Source of the DNA: Bacteroidota bacterium
Lineage (GTDB): Bacteria; Bacteroidota; Ignavibacteria; UBA10030; UBA6906
Length of the DNA: 39,234 nt
Direction of reading: 5' to 3'
Assembly (NCBI GenBank): GCA_020846365.1
Contig: JADLEA010000062.1
Coordinates: 1 to 39,234 of the forward strand
A program made the translations under genes and the position numbers. The first letter of the stretch is position 1. Each line of letters starts with the position of its first letter. Of this stretch, positions 27,475 to 38,696 are shown in pieces. Below the pieces are notes generated by a model that had not been told where the DNA came from, did not search any database, and saw nothing but the letters and a program-made list of their open reading frames with translations.

Positions 27475-28197
27475 CTACATCACCTTCCACCCGAGTCGTT
27501 CCAGGTATACGAACACGCGTTCTTTGAACAGTGCCGCATAGGTCGGATCCTGCCGGCCATGGTGCTCCGGAAGAAAGAGACACACCAACCGTTTTACCAT
27601 TCCCGAGTTTTTCAGCTTCTTGTGCATCATGTGACGCATCCGCTTTTCCGGGACCACGATGAGGTCGGCCCACCGGAGCCGTTCGTCATCGTCCGAGAGA
27701 TCCTCCAACCACGCCGTGCGTATGTCCAGCCGGTCCGGTGACCCCAGCAGTTCTTCCACAGCCCCGTCCGCAGCCCCGGCCTTGTGCTGGACGAAAAGCA
27801 GACGCACCTTCTCCGTTGGCGAGGGTTGCCGCTGCGCGTCACTGATGACGGGAGTGCACCGGGAGATCTCATCACCCGTTGCTTCGATCAGGACGGGGTT
27901 CGGGTCGCCGAAACGGACATTGATGAACACCTTTGCCCACGCAAGCACCTCTTCCCGGTTGAAGTCGTCCTTCCTGACCAGCATGTCCAGCGTATCAGAG
28001 ATGACGTATTCGCTCCCGCCCAACCGTTCCAGTTTCTCTTCACGTGTGCCGCCGGTGAAGGAGAGGAGGCCTTCCAGCGTAATCCAGTACGACTGCCCGC
28101 CGCTGCTTCCGTCTTCGGGAAGCAGGTAGAGATCTTCGAGCGCGGTCCGTTCGTCCCGCTGTGCTCCGGTAACGGGCAACCAGTATTTCCATCGCAT
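27475..28197 (-). CDS. Hypothetical protein with C-terminal degenerate LMW phosphotyrosine-phosphatase-like domain
   Basis: Start MRWKYWLPVTG; C-terminal VRLLFVQHKAGAADGAVEELL...LRWADLIVVPEKRMRHMMHKKLKNSGMVKRLVCLFLPEHHGRQDPTYAALFKERV resembles small LMW-PTP proteins but lacks CX5R. Confidence 0.65.
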   Translation of the reverse strand: MRWKYWLPVTGAQRDERTALEDLYLLPEDGSSGGQSYWITLEGLLSFTGGTREEKLERLGGSEYVISDTLDMLVRKDDFNREEVLAWAKVFINVRFGDPNPVLIEATGDEISRCTPVISDAQRQPSPTEKVRLLFVQHKAGAADGAVEELLGSPDRLDIRTAWLEDLSDDDERLRWADLIVVPEKRMRHMMHKKLKNSGMVKRLVCLFLPEHHGRQDPTYAALFKERVFVYLERLGWKVM

Positions 28198-28339
28198 GGC
28201 ACACCTGCGAGCCGTGATACCCGGCCGGGCACACTGCCGCCCGGGGCGCAAGAATATACGCGCGCACCGGACGAAAAGCAAGAACACAGCGGGTGAAGTG
28301 AAACGTCGTTGAGGCAAAGAGGAACAACAACGCGCATTA

Positions 28340-29368
28340 CTAGAGCCGGAAGTAGGCCTGCAGGGCATCCGCGAGTTTCTCTCCGCCGAACCGGAAGGCA
28401 TCGATCGCGGGAAGTCCGGTCTCCCGCTCGATTTTCAGCATCGCCTGCGTGCTCTCTTCCGCCGAGAGCCCTACGGAGTTGATGCCGATGCCCACCACCT
28501 TGGCCGGCTTGAAGAAGCGGATTGCGTCTTCGTGGAATTGGATCAGTGACAGGAGCGGCGGTATGGTGAATCCGTAGTCGTCTTTCTCGCGGGTGGGCTG
28601 ATGCACCATGATCATGGCATCCGGCATCGTGCCGTGCATGAGTCCCATCGTCACGCTTGAATAACCCTGGTGCGTCAATGCCCCCTGGCCTTCGACGAAG
28701 ATGTACTCGGCCCCCGCGTCGGCGGCCGCGTCGATCTCCTTCTCGATGCTCCCCGCGATGTAGTCGCCGATCATGGCATCGACGGAGATCCCGCTTCCGC
28801 AGATCAGAATCCCGGTCTGCCCCGTCGCAATGAACCGGCTTTTGGCGCCGCGCTGGCGAAACACCTTCTCTACTTCGAGGATCGTTGTCATTTTCCCGAT
28901 CCGGCAGTCGGTGCCGACACCGAGAATCGTTTTCGCCTTCCGGTTCTTCCACGTGCCGCGCGCCACTACCTGGTGCGAGGCCAGGGGTTTCCGGAGATCG
29001 GTGAGGACCACATGATGCTCCTCGGCAAGCCGGGCCAGCTCCGCATCTTCGCTGAGCCGCTGATGGAGGCCGCTGATGATGTGCAGTCCGCGGAGCACCG
29101 CCTTGCGGAGTGTTTCGCGCCAGCTCTCGGGCAGGTAACCACCGGGCGGCGCAATCCCGATCAGGAGCGTGTTCGGTGCGTACTGCATCCCCTCTTCCAG
29201 AGAGGCAACGACAGGTATGGAACCGCCGTAGCCCAGGATATCCTGTGCCGTCGCGCCCGCCCGCGAACTGTCAATCACCGCAACAACCTCTTCCGGCCGG
29301 TACGCAATGGCACCGGAGGCGGTCTTTGCGGTCATGGGGCCGAACCGACGTTCGGCCAGGATGATCAT
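28340..29368 (-). CDS. DUF1611 family protein (DgcN-like P-loop/Rossmann protein)
   Basis: RMIILAERRFGPMTAKTASGAIAYRPEEVVAVIDSSRAG, ILGVGTDCRIGKMTTILEVEKVF, FVEGQGALTHQGYSSVTMGLMHGTMPDAMIMVHQP. The longer start at 29425 cannot be excluded. Confidence 0.88.
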   Translation of the reverse strand: MIILAERRFGPMTAKTASGAIAYRPEEVVAVIDSSRAGATAQDILGYGGSIPVVASLEEGMQYAPNTLLIGIAPPGGYLPESWRETLRKAVLRGLHIISGLHQRLSEDAELARLAEEHHVVLTDLRKPLASHQVVARGTWKNRKAKTILGVGTDCRIGKMTTILEVEKVFRQRGAKSRFIATGQTGILICGSGISVDAMIGDYIAGSIEKEIDAAADAGAEYIFVEGQGALTHQGYSSVTMGLMHGTMPDAMIMVHQPTREKDDYGFTIPPLLSLIQFHEDAIRFFKPAKVVGIGINSVGLSAEESTQAMLKIERETGLPAIDAFRFGGEKLADALQAYFRL

Positions 29369-29393
29369 GCGTCTTGGGGCCGGAATGGCAGGA

Positions 29394-29936
29394 CTATCTC
29401 CCTGCAAAAGTCCACCCTTTCTCAAATGCGCTCAGATTCAGGGCTTCCGTCCCCTTGGGCACGGACACTTCGACCGCTTTGCGGAGCGCTTCCTTGCTGG
29501 TGACTCCCGCAACGGCCCCGTAGAATCCCATCATCACGATGTTTAACACCATCCTTTTGCCCAACTCCTCCGCGATTCTCGTCGCGGGAATGGAAAGATG
29601 CCGGATTCCCGGCCGAAGGTTGCGCACCGTGACAAGATCTTCTTCGGTAATCAACAACCCGCCTTCGGCGAGTTCCGGGGAGAAGCGGGAGAATGCTTCC
29701 TGGGACATCAGGACCATCTGCGTCGGGCTGGTGATGTACGGATAGGCGATAGGGTCCTCGGCCACGATCACCTGCGCACTGCATGCGCTCCCGCGCGCCT
29801 CAGGTCCGAATGCCTGGATCATGGTCGCGAACTTGTTGTCATAAATGGATGCTGCGCGGCCTATGATGTAACCGCTCAGGATGACTCCCTGGCCGCCAAA
29901 CCCCCCGATCTTGATTTCCGTGCGGGCCATGGTCAC
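29394..29936 (-). CDS. korC: 2-oxoacid:ferredoxin oxidoreductase, gamma subunit
   Basis: 180 aa; EIKIGGFGGQGVILSGYIIGRAA, IQAFGPEARGSACSAQVIVAEDPIAYPYI. Confidence 0.9.
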   Translation of the reverse strand: MTMARTEIKIGGFGGQGVILSGYIIGRAASIYDNKFATMIQAFGPEARGSACSAQVIVAEDPIAYPYITSPTQMVLMSQEAFSRFSPELAEGGLLITEEDLVTVRNLRPGIRHLSIPATRIAEELGKRMVLNIVMMGFYGAVAGVTSKEALRKAVEVSVPKGTEALNLSAFEKGWTFAGR

Positions 29937-30817
29937 GCTCCTCCCGCTGTGGCAGGGAGATAGTCCGCACCGAGCCGTTCACGCAAATACCGATCCATGG
30001 CTTCCCCGAAGGTTGGCCGCACACGGTCCACGAATTTCCCGACGATGATCTTCCCCTGAAATTCCAGAGCGACATCTTTGGTGTCAGCTCCGTGCCGGAT
30101 CTCGCTGTTCTCCCGGTAGTACACCATCTGTGCGAGCCCGTCCCCGAGTTTGTTCCTTCTGCTGTAGAGCGTGGGACAGGGGGCAAGAATCTCGACAAAC
30201 GAGAATCCCTTCTTCAACAGCGCTTCTTTGATCGCCTTGGTGGTATGACGGACGTGAAACGCGGTCCAGCGCGCCACATACACCGCGCCGCACGATTCCG
30301 CAAGCGCAGGGAGGTTGAAGGCGGACTCGAAATTGCCGTAGGGCGTAGTGGATGCCACCGCGGTCATCGGCGTCGTGGGTGCCACCTGACCGCCGGTCAT
30401 GCCGTACGTGGAGTTGTTGATGAGAATGACGGTCACATCCATGTTGCGGCGCGCCGCATGGATGAAATGGTTCCCGCCGATGGCGCTGAGATCCCCGTCG
30501 CCGCTGTACACCACAACCTTCAACTCCGGGTTGGCGAGCTTGAGTCCGGTCGCGAACGGAATGGCACGGCCGTGCGTCGTGTGGAAGGAATCCAGGTTCA
30601 GATACCCGGCAACGCGTCCGGTGCACCCGATTCCGGATACGATCGCGGTCTTGCGCAAATCCAGGCCGCTCGACTCCAGCGCCTGGGCAAAGCAGTTCAC
30701 CGTGGTCCCGATGCCGCAGCCGGGACACCAGATGTGCGGCATCCGATCCATGCGCAGGAGCGACTCGACCGGGTTCACCGGCAGGTTCTCGTCGAGCTCA
30801 TACAGTTCTTCGGCCAT
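29933..30817 (-). CDS. korB: 2-oxoacid:ferredoxin oxidoreductase, beta (TPP-binding) subunit
   Basis: 294 aa; PHIWCPGCGIGTTVNCFAQAL, SGIGCTGRVAGYLNLDSFHTTHGRAIPFATGLKLANPELKVVVYSGDGDLSAIGGNHFIHAARRNMDVTVILINNSTYGMTGGQ. Confidence 0.94.
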   Translation of the reverse strand: MAEELYELDENLPVNPVESLLRMDRMPHIWCPGCGIGTTVNCFAQALESSGLDLRKTAIVSGIGCTGRVAGYLNLDSFHTTHGRAIPFATGLKLANPELKVVVYSGDGDLSAIGGNHFIHAARRNMDVTVILINNSTYGMTGGQVAPTTPMTAVASTTPYGNFESAFNLPALAESCGAVYVARWTAFHVRHTTKAIKEALLKKGFSFVEILAPCPTLYSRRNKLGDGLAQMVYYRENSEIRHGADTKDVALEFQGKIIVGKFVDRVRPTFGEAMDRYLRERLGADYLPATAGGA

Positions 30818-30820
30818 GAG

Positions 30821-31990
30821 TCAGCGCCCTTTCCTGCTGTTCACAATTCCCTGATAGATGTCCTCCGGCACGTGCACCGTGCCGCCGGTGTGACCCACCA
30901 GCGTGGCCGGTACTTTTCCCGCGGAGCATCGTTCGACCTCCAGCACCACCTGACCCATGTTCATCTCGGGGACGACGAAGGCAGAAATGCGAGACGCGAG
31001 TTCGCGTATCCGGTGCTCCGGAAATGGCCAGACAACGACAAGGCGCAGGTGACCCACTTTCAGCCCTTCCTTCCGGGCCCTTTCGATGGCGGGAAGTGCG
31101 GTGCGTGACGTGATACCGTACGTCACGACCACGATGTCTGCACCTTCCACCTGGTCTTCAACATAGTCTGCGATGGTGGCGGAGTGTTTCGTGATCTTGT
31201 CGTGCAGCCGCTGGACCAGTTTTTCCTGCGCCGGAACCGACATGTTGGGATAGCCCCGCTCGTCATGAGTCAACCCGGTCACATGGATGTGGAACCCGTC
31301 TCCGGCTTTGACCATCTGAGGGACCATGTCAGGGCCGGCGCGGAACGGTTCGTAGTTCTCCGGCGAGCCGAGGAACCACCTGCGCGGAACCAGACTGATC
31401 TCCTCCGCCGGAGGAATGAGCACCCGTTCCGTCATGTGGCCGACACATTCGTCCATCATCAGGAAGACCGGTACACGGTATTGTTCCGACAGGTTGAACG
31501 CCTTGATGGTCAGGTCAAAGCACTCCTGCGGCGAATTCGGGCAGACTGCGATCGCCTGGTAGTCGCCGTGCGATCCCCATCGTGCCTGCATCATGTCTCC
31601 TTGCGCCGGCTGCGTCGGCAATCCGGTCGAAGGACCGGCTCTCTGAACGTTGACGAAGACACACGGAGTCTCGGTCATCGCCGCAAACCCGACGTGTTCC
31701 ATCATCAGCGAGAAGCCCGGGCCGGAGGTCACCGTCATGGCCTTTTTCCCCGCCCACACCGCCCCCTGAATGGCGATCGACGAGGCGATCTCGTCTTCCA
31801 TCTGGATGAACACGCCGCCAACGCGCGGGAATCGTTCCGCAATGCGCTCCACCACCTCCGTCGATGGCGTGATGGGATATCCCGCGACGAACCTGCATCC
31901 CGCAGCGATCGCGCCTTCGCAACACGCATGGTCGCCGTCAATGAAATGGGCGCCTGTGAGCACACCTGCCGGATCAGCGTTCACGGTCAC
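30821..31990 (-). CDS. korA: 2-oxoacid:ferredoxin oxidoreductase, alpha subunit
   Basis: 389 aa; GDHACCEGAIAAGCRFVAGYPITPSTEVVERIAERFP, QMEDEIASSIAIQGAVWAGKKAMTVTSGPGFSLMMEHVGFA, GPSTGLPTQPAQGDMMQARWGSHGD. Confidence 0.94.
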   Translation of the reverse strand: MTVNADPAGVLTGAHFIDGDHACCEGAIAAGCRFVAGYPITPSTEVVERIAERFPRVGGVFIQMEDEIASSIAIQGAVWAGKKAMTVTSGPGFSLMMEHVGFAAMTETPCVFVNVQRAGPSTGLPTQPAQGDMMQARWGSHGDYQAIAVCPNSPQECFDLTIKAFNLSEQYRVPVFLMMDECVGHMTERVLIPPAEEISLVPRRWFLGSPENYEPFRAGPDMVPQMVKAGDGFHIHVTGLTHDERGYPNMSVPAQEKLVQRLHDKITKHSATIADYVEDQVEGADIVVVTYGITSRTALPAIERARKEGLKVGHLRLVVVWPFPEHRIRELASRISAFVVPEMNMGQVVLEVERCSAGKVPATLVGHTGGTVHVPEDIYQGIVNSRKGR

Positions 31991-32243
31991 TCCCCTTCCC
32001 GCTCTTCTTGTTCTGCAGAAAACCGTAAATCGCGAAGTCCGGGCAGAGCATCCCGCACATGTTGCATCCGTTGCACATCTCCCTCGAGATAAGGGCAGGG
32101 GGATGGTACCCCTTCACGTTGTACTGGTCCGACAACTTGAGTGCGTGCGGCGGACAGAACTCCACGCAGAAGCCGCATCCTTTGCATCGCTCGACCGTGA
32201 TCACCACCGAACCGGCCGCTTTCTTCTTTTTTTCTTCAGCCAT
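31974..32243 (-). CDS. korD: 2x[4Fe-4S] ferredoxin-type delta subunit
   Basis: 89 aa; VERCKGCGFCVEFCPPHAL and EMCNGCNMCGMLCPDFAIYG. Confidence 0.93.
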   Translation of the reverse strand: MAEEKKKKAAGSVVITVERCKGCGFCVEFCPPHALKLSDQYNVKGYHPPALISREMCNGCNMCGMLCPDFAIYGFLQNKKSGKGSDRER

Positions 32244-32295
32244 AAAACACCTTTCTGAGATCCCTTCTCTTCCCGCCCGGATGCATCATGCCTCC

Positions 32296-33315
32296 CTATT
32301 CCTGCGGCGGCACATAGGGAAACAAATCCCTCTTCAGCTCGTACGTCCGCAACGCCTGGGCGGTCGGGTGGGAGACGGAGTCGACCAACGCGCCAATCGA
32401 AGCGATTTCCTCCGGAGAGATCTCGGCGCGGGAGACCACCTCCACCGAGACATCCGTGCCTTCGGCGCGGCGGGGTCTTCCGGGAGGGAAGAGCGCGTTG
32501 CTCATCCGGGAGTTCGGGTCCACGATTTCCACGCCGGCGGCTCCCCGTTTCCGCATCGCCTTCTCGAATTCCCGCGCCGCATATCCATAGTGTGTGCAGC
32601 AGAGTCCGACAAGCACCGGATCCGAGGTTCTTTCGATCTTCCCCATTGCCTCGCCGGCAAATTCAGCGATGGCCGAAACCACCTTTTCGCCGCGTGCATC
32701 CGACTCAATCTTCCCGGCCAGGTTCGGGCACGCCTGCGTGACGATGCGGACAGAATCCACTCCTCGTTCCAGAAGCAGCCGCCGGTGCGTGCCGGCGCCG
32801 ATGGTGGTCTCCGTGCCGAAAATGACCGCCGTCGAGCGAGGATCAGCAGAGAGCTTTTCGAACAACATGTCAACGCCCGTTTCCACGATCCCAAGCACCG
32901 GAATCGCCGAGGTCGTCACAAAACTCGTCTGCGGAATGAGCACGGAGAGCGTATTGCAGGCCACCAGGATGACGTCGGGCGCATACCAGCGCTCCATGCC
33001 CCCGAGCGCATCGTCAAAGACACGGACCTTCTCGGCCGTGCTCTTCATTCTATTATATCCCCGGTTGGATTCCGGAAGGGCATTGGCAAAGATGATCTGC
33101 AACCGGCGATAGATGCCCGATTGCCTGGCCCGTAGTTCGATATCCGCACACACGGCAAGCCCGCCCAGACCCGAGTCGGTCACCAGCACCTTGAGGGTGT
33201 CTCTTTCGGCGAGCTGGCCGATCCGGGCCAGGGGAGAACCCTGGGCGCGGGATTCTTTTGGGGAAGCAATCATCATGGTTCCGACCACGGCAGTCATAAG
33301 AAGGAGATGCTTCAT
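32296..33315 (-). CDS. Aspartate/glutamate racemase-like protein with N-terminal signal peptide
   Basis: 339 aa; signal MKHLLLMTAVVGTMMIASPKESRAQ; LVTDSGLGGLAV, LVACNTLSVL, PVLGIVETG, GLCCTHYGY match the DSGxGG / CNT / CTHY motifs of the MurI superfamily. Confidence 0.85.
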   Translation of the reverse strand: MKHLLLMTAVVGTMMIASPKESRAQGSPLARIGQLAERDTLKVLVTDSGLGGLAVCADIELRARQSGIYRRLQIIFANALPESNRGYNRMKSTAEKVRVFDDALGGMERWYAPDVILVACNTLSVLIPQTSFVTTSAIPVLGIVETGVDMLFEKLSADPRSTAVIFGTETTIGAGTHRRLLLERGVDSVRIVTQACPNLAGKIESDARGEKVVSAIAEFAGEAMGKIERTSDPVLVGLCCTHYGYAAREFEKAMRKRGAAGVEIVDPNSRMSNALFPPGRPRRAEGTDVSVEVVSRAEISPEEIASIGALVDSVSHPTAQALRTYELKRDLFPYVPPQE

Positions 33316-33354
33316 CGTTCATGCCACTCGATTGTGTCACACCTCAGGGGCTCG

Positions 33355-34608
33355 TTACCGTGGCGCAGAAGAGGTCCCACCCGGATTCTCATCCGGCCAG
33401 AGTCGATACCCGGCATAGTACTCTCTGACGATCTTCTGCACCTGACTGTACAATGTCGAAACTTCCCGGGCGCGGACCTCGCCCCCCCTGTCCAGCACGA
33501 GCGCCCGGGCCGCTTGAAGGACTTTCTGGTGCGCGGCATGCACGCGCTGCACCGTCCCGGTTCCCTGCTGGTTCAGGATCTTTGAAAGATCCAGATAGTT
33601 CCTTCCCTCCGGTGTCTTCAGCGGAAAGCACCGGCCTTTGAGCTTGAGCGCGTGCTCATTCAATGCCGCCGGGACCGGGCCCGAGGCGAGCATCATTGCG
33701 GGGATTTGATCGGCATATTTCACCCAGACCGGGATCACAGGGGTTGTGAGCGGAGACCCGAGCACCGTCCAGACGGTGGTCGCGGAAGGATCTTCACCCT
33801 TCCTGACTCCCTGGACGATCATGGATGTCGCCGTCGAATATCGCGGGACGAAGTCTGTGAAATTCACCATCGTACGGGAGTCCTCATCAAACGGGAGTTC
33901 TCCCTTCGTCAGGTCTGTCCCCACGAGACCATGCCGCAGGTTGGTGGTGCCTTCCAGCAGAATGAAATCCACCGAGATGCCCTCTCCGAGGAAAGCCCAC
34001 TGGAAGAGATTCTGCGTGGATTGGTACCGGATGTATCCCTGCCCGTTTTCCGGCGTCCCTGACATCGAGAAGTTGGTCCGGATGATGTATCCCTGCGGGG
34101 CGACAGCCGGATCATTGGCATCATACTTCACGAATGCATAGGGATCGGTCTCATAATAGGCAGCTCCGCCCTGGGCATCCACGACGCCGAAATTTGTCTC
34201 CACCCCCCTTTTGCCTTTGGTGTCCAGCAGTAGACGCTCAAAGTCTTCGAGCGTCCGGCATGTGCCGAGCGCCTGCCGCATGAGGATGCCTTCCTCATCC
34301 ATCTTCCCTCTATACTTCTCATACTGGAGATTGTAGGAAGCCGTGTTGATGATGCTGAACCCGGCCTCATTGCTTCCCATGAAACACTCCTGGTTTGCGG
34401 AATCAGCCAGATCGTGTACGCCCACGAAGGCATACGTGCCTCCCTTGGAGTACACCATCTTGTTCTGGAGATTGCCGGTATCCCGTTGTTTCCAGAGAAG
34501 CGGCCGGCCGTCTCTGGTTGCCCGGCCTGAGACAACCGCGGAGGTACAGGCATCTACGATCTGGGCTGCACAGAGCCCTGCGACTACCAGAAGCAGTATT
34601 CGTTTCAT
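33355..34608 (-). CDS. Secreted Ntn hydrolase, C45/AAT (acyl-CoA:6-APA acyltransferase)-like
   Basis: 417 aa; MKRILLLVVAGLCAAQIVDA^CTSAVVSGRATRDGRPLLWKQRDT; GSNEAGFSIINTASY; VVDAQGGAAYYETDPY. Confidence 0.78.
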   Translation of the reverse strand: MKRILLLVVAGLCAAQIVDACTSAVVSGRATRDGRPLLWKQRDTGNLQNKMVYSKGGTYAFVGVHDLADSANQECFMGSNEAGFSIINTASYNLQYEKYRGKMDEEGILMRQALGTCRTLEDFERLLLDTKGKRGVETNFGVVDAQGGAAYYETDPYAFVKYDANDPAVAPQGYIIRTNFSMSGTPENGQGYIRYQSTQNLFQWAFLGEGISVDFILLEGTTNLRHGLVGTDLTKGELPFDEDSRTMVNFTDFVPRYSTATSMIVQGVRKGEDPSATTVWTVLGSPLTTPVIPVWVKYADQIPAMMLASGPVPAALNEHALKLKGRCFPLKTPEGRNYLDLSKILNQQGTGTVQRVHAAHQKVLQAARALVLDRGGEVRAREVSTLYSQVQKIVREYYAGYRLWPDENPGGTSSAPR

Positions 34609-34625
34609 GCACGAGTCCTGAATGT

Positions 34626-36503
<1,878 letters not shown>

Positions 36504-36611
36504 GAACACAACCTGGGTAATCAAGGAAAAGGACGGGAGTACGTAAATGTACCGTTATATCCCCGGACAAGCAACGCCCAGGCAGGCGGCACAGCGATGG
36601 AAGTCATATCG

Positions 36612-37466
36612 TCAATGCCGCGGCCGGGAAAGCACCTCCAGGTAAGGATCGAGATCGGGGGGAAAGAGCGTGGTTTCGAGTATTCTCAGCGTCAGGGGCG
36701 ATGTCCACAGCACGTGCCGCTTCGGAGCTCCGACCGCTACCCGGAGTCTCTCATCATTGACATCAACGCCGAGTTTCGTCGCAACTCCCACGGCGTCCTG
36801 CGCGCGGGAGAACCGGAGTTCTGCCAGAATTCCCTGGTCACCCTGCAATCGCACCGCATGCAGCGTGTACTCTGCAGCACCGTCAAGCAGGTCTTCCCAA
36901 TCGGGCAACCCGTTCTGCACTCCCAGAGGCCCCGACATGAGCACCAGCTCGCCCGCATACGCTGCAAGCGCCGGCTCAGCGAAGAGCGACGGCAACGGGT
37001 ATCGCGGTTGTCCTGTTCGCGATACGAGCGACCGAAGCAGCTCGAGGCTGCTTTCCCGCGCAACAGGTGACCCGGTGCCGTTGGTAATCCGCATATACCA
37101 CTCGCCGGCTGCGCACTGGATCTGGGTTGTCCCTCCGCAGAAATGCGTGAATGCCGTATCCGGCGTCGCGCACCCGGACCGGGAGATGGAGAATATCCCG
37201 TACGCCGCGGCCGGCGTGCGCATGCGATAGGCCTCCACCACAAGATCCTCACCGCCGGGGAGACGGACCTCTTCCATGGTCAGCGAGACAAAACCGTACT
37301 CCTTGTAGAGCTCAGCCCCGCCGTTGATATACCCCGCGAGCGCTGAACCCGCATACCGCTCCGTGCGCAGGACGGTGCACCCCGCACAGGTTCCTTCCGG
37401 CAGAAGGGTGGCCAGCGAGTCCTGTCCGCTGGACAAGAGAAAAAGAACCGCCGCGAGGATACTCAT
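36612..37466 (-). CDS. DUF6599-family protein with signal peptide
   Basis: 284 aa; LLPEGTCAGCTVLRTERYAGSALAGYINGGAELYKEYGFVSLTMEEVRLPGGEDLVVEAYRMRTPAAAYGIFSISR. ATGA overlap with the upstream DUF362 gene. Confidence 0.75.
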   Translation of the reverse strand: MSILAAVLFLLSSGQDSLATLLPEGTCAGCTVLRTERYAGSALAGYINGGAELYKEYGFVSLTMEEVRLPGGEDLVVEAYRMRTPAAAYGIFSISRSGCATPDTAFTHFCGGTTQIQCAAGEWYMRITNGTGSPVARESSLELLRSLVSRTGQPRYPLPSLFAEPALAAYAGELVLMSGPLGVQNGLPDWEDLLDGAAEYTLHAVRLQGDQGILAELRFSRAQDAVGVATKLGVDVNDERLRVAVGAPKRHVLWTSPLTLRILETTLFPPDLDPYLEVLSRPRH

Positions 37467-38647
37467 GAGAGCAGGGCGTGGTCCAGCGTGATCTTTTGCT
37501 TGTCTGCCGTGCCGAGACCCATCTTCTCCGCCAACGTCAGAAATGTCCGGCCGCGGGGTGATTCTTCCTTCTGGATCCTGGTCTCCAGGCGCTTCTTCAG
37601 CACAATATCATAACCGATCTGGTCCACCGCCACCGGGTCGGTCCCCGCGAGGATCGTCTTGTAGTCCGTGAAGAACTCCGGGTTAGCGCCCGGCCCGCCG
37701 TTGTAGCAGCCGCGGATGCCGTCCACGATGTTCAGCACGACTTTGTCGCGGAGCGGCGGAAACGCCGGCACCTCGGCGCATGTTTCCGCCCAGAGGTGTT
37801 TGTGAAGCCGCCCCGTGTTCGAGATGGCTCCGTACGCGAGATTCTTCAGGCAGAGGGTCACCGTCGCGCCGGCATTTTTCAGAATCGGAATGTTGATGAT
37901 TTTGGTGACGTCCTGCGTGACAATGCGCGTGAAGTAGGAGTGCTTTCCCTCGTTGATCATGTAGGGAAGTGTCTCGCTGTCGTAGTGCTCCTCGACATCG
38001 GCCCAGTAGTACCAATCGCGGTCGATCATCGCCTCACCGTAGAGCTTCCCTTCCGCATCAGTAAAGGATCCCGACGCATCCTTGCGCTCCGTCCCCGTGA
38101 TCCGGATTCCGGGAAATCTCTCTTCGGTGAAACCCGCATCCCCCAGCTCGAATTCGCGCCTGTCCCATATCACGATGTGATCCCGCGGAATGCCGGATTG
38201 TTCCAGCTGGCCGATGATGACCTGGACGATTTCGGGACTGGTCGAGAGAAGTTTCCCCGCAACCGGGTTCACCTTGAGCCCGATGATATCTTCAGGGGTC
38301 ACAAACTCCTGCCAGGCGGATTTGATGCTGGACGCACCGGTGAGGCCGAGCATCGTCCGGGTGAGCATGGCATCGACCACGGCGGGATCCGGCGCGTTGT
38401 TGGCGATGGCCTTGTCATGACTCGCCTGGGCTACTCTGCCGGGATACTTTCCGGGGAGAGAAGCGCCGGTGCGAGGATAGGCCAGCGCCTGCTCCCCGTT
38501 CGTGGACGGTTTTTTCGGGGGCTGCTCGGTTTGCTGTGTCTGGCCGGCCTGCGTGATTCCAAAGAGCGACATGGCCACGCCGGCAGCCGCAGCAGTGCGG
38601 CAGAAATCCCGGCGGTTAATGTGATCGTGATCGCTGGAACAGTTCAT
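37463..38647 (-). CDS. DUF362 domain-containing protein with twin-arginine-like leader
   Basis: Start MNCSSDHDHINRRDFCRTAAAAGVAMSLFG, GGAGA upstream; EDIIGLKVNPVAGKLLSTSPEIVQVIIGQLEQSGIPRDHIVIWDRREFEL; IINIPILKNAGATVTLCLKNLAYGAISNTGRLHKHLW; VLNIVDGIRGCYNGGPG. The upstream extension in the ORF track (to 39139) is antisense to another gene. Confidence 0.87.
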   Translation of the reverse strand: MNCSSDHDHINRRDFCRTAAAAGVAMSLFGITQAGQTQQTEQPPKKPSTNGEQALAYPRTGASLPGKYPGRVAQASHDKAIANNAPDPAVVDAMLTRTMLGLTGASSIKSAWQEFVTPEDIIGLKVNPVAGKLLSTSPEIVQVIIGQLEQSGIPRDHIVIWDRREFELGDAGFTEERFPGIRITGTERKDASGSFTDAEGKLYGEAMIDRDWYYWADVEEHYDSETLPYMINEGKHSYFTRIVTQDVTKIINIPILKNAGATVTLCLKNLAYGAISNTGRLHKHLWAETCAEVPAFPPLRDKVVLNIVDGIRGCYNGGPGANPEFFTDYKTILAGTDPVAVDQIGYDIVLKKRLETRIQKEESPRGRTFLTLAEKMGLGTADKQKITLDHALLS

Positions 38648-38696
38648 GGAGAATCTCCATATGCGGATGTGGTTCACCCGGGGAGTGGGAGAATGT

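Noticed and set aside
28198-28401. N-terminal extension of the pseudophosphatase ORF and the 354-aa ORF 27888-28952
   Set aside because: Low-complexity, overlapping DUF1611 in another frame; Met at 28197 starts the recognisable protein.
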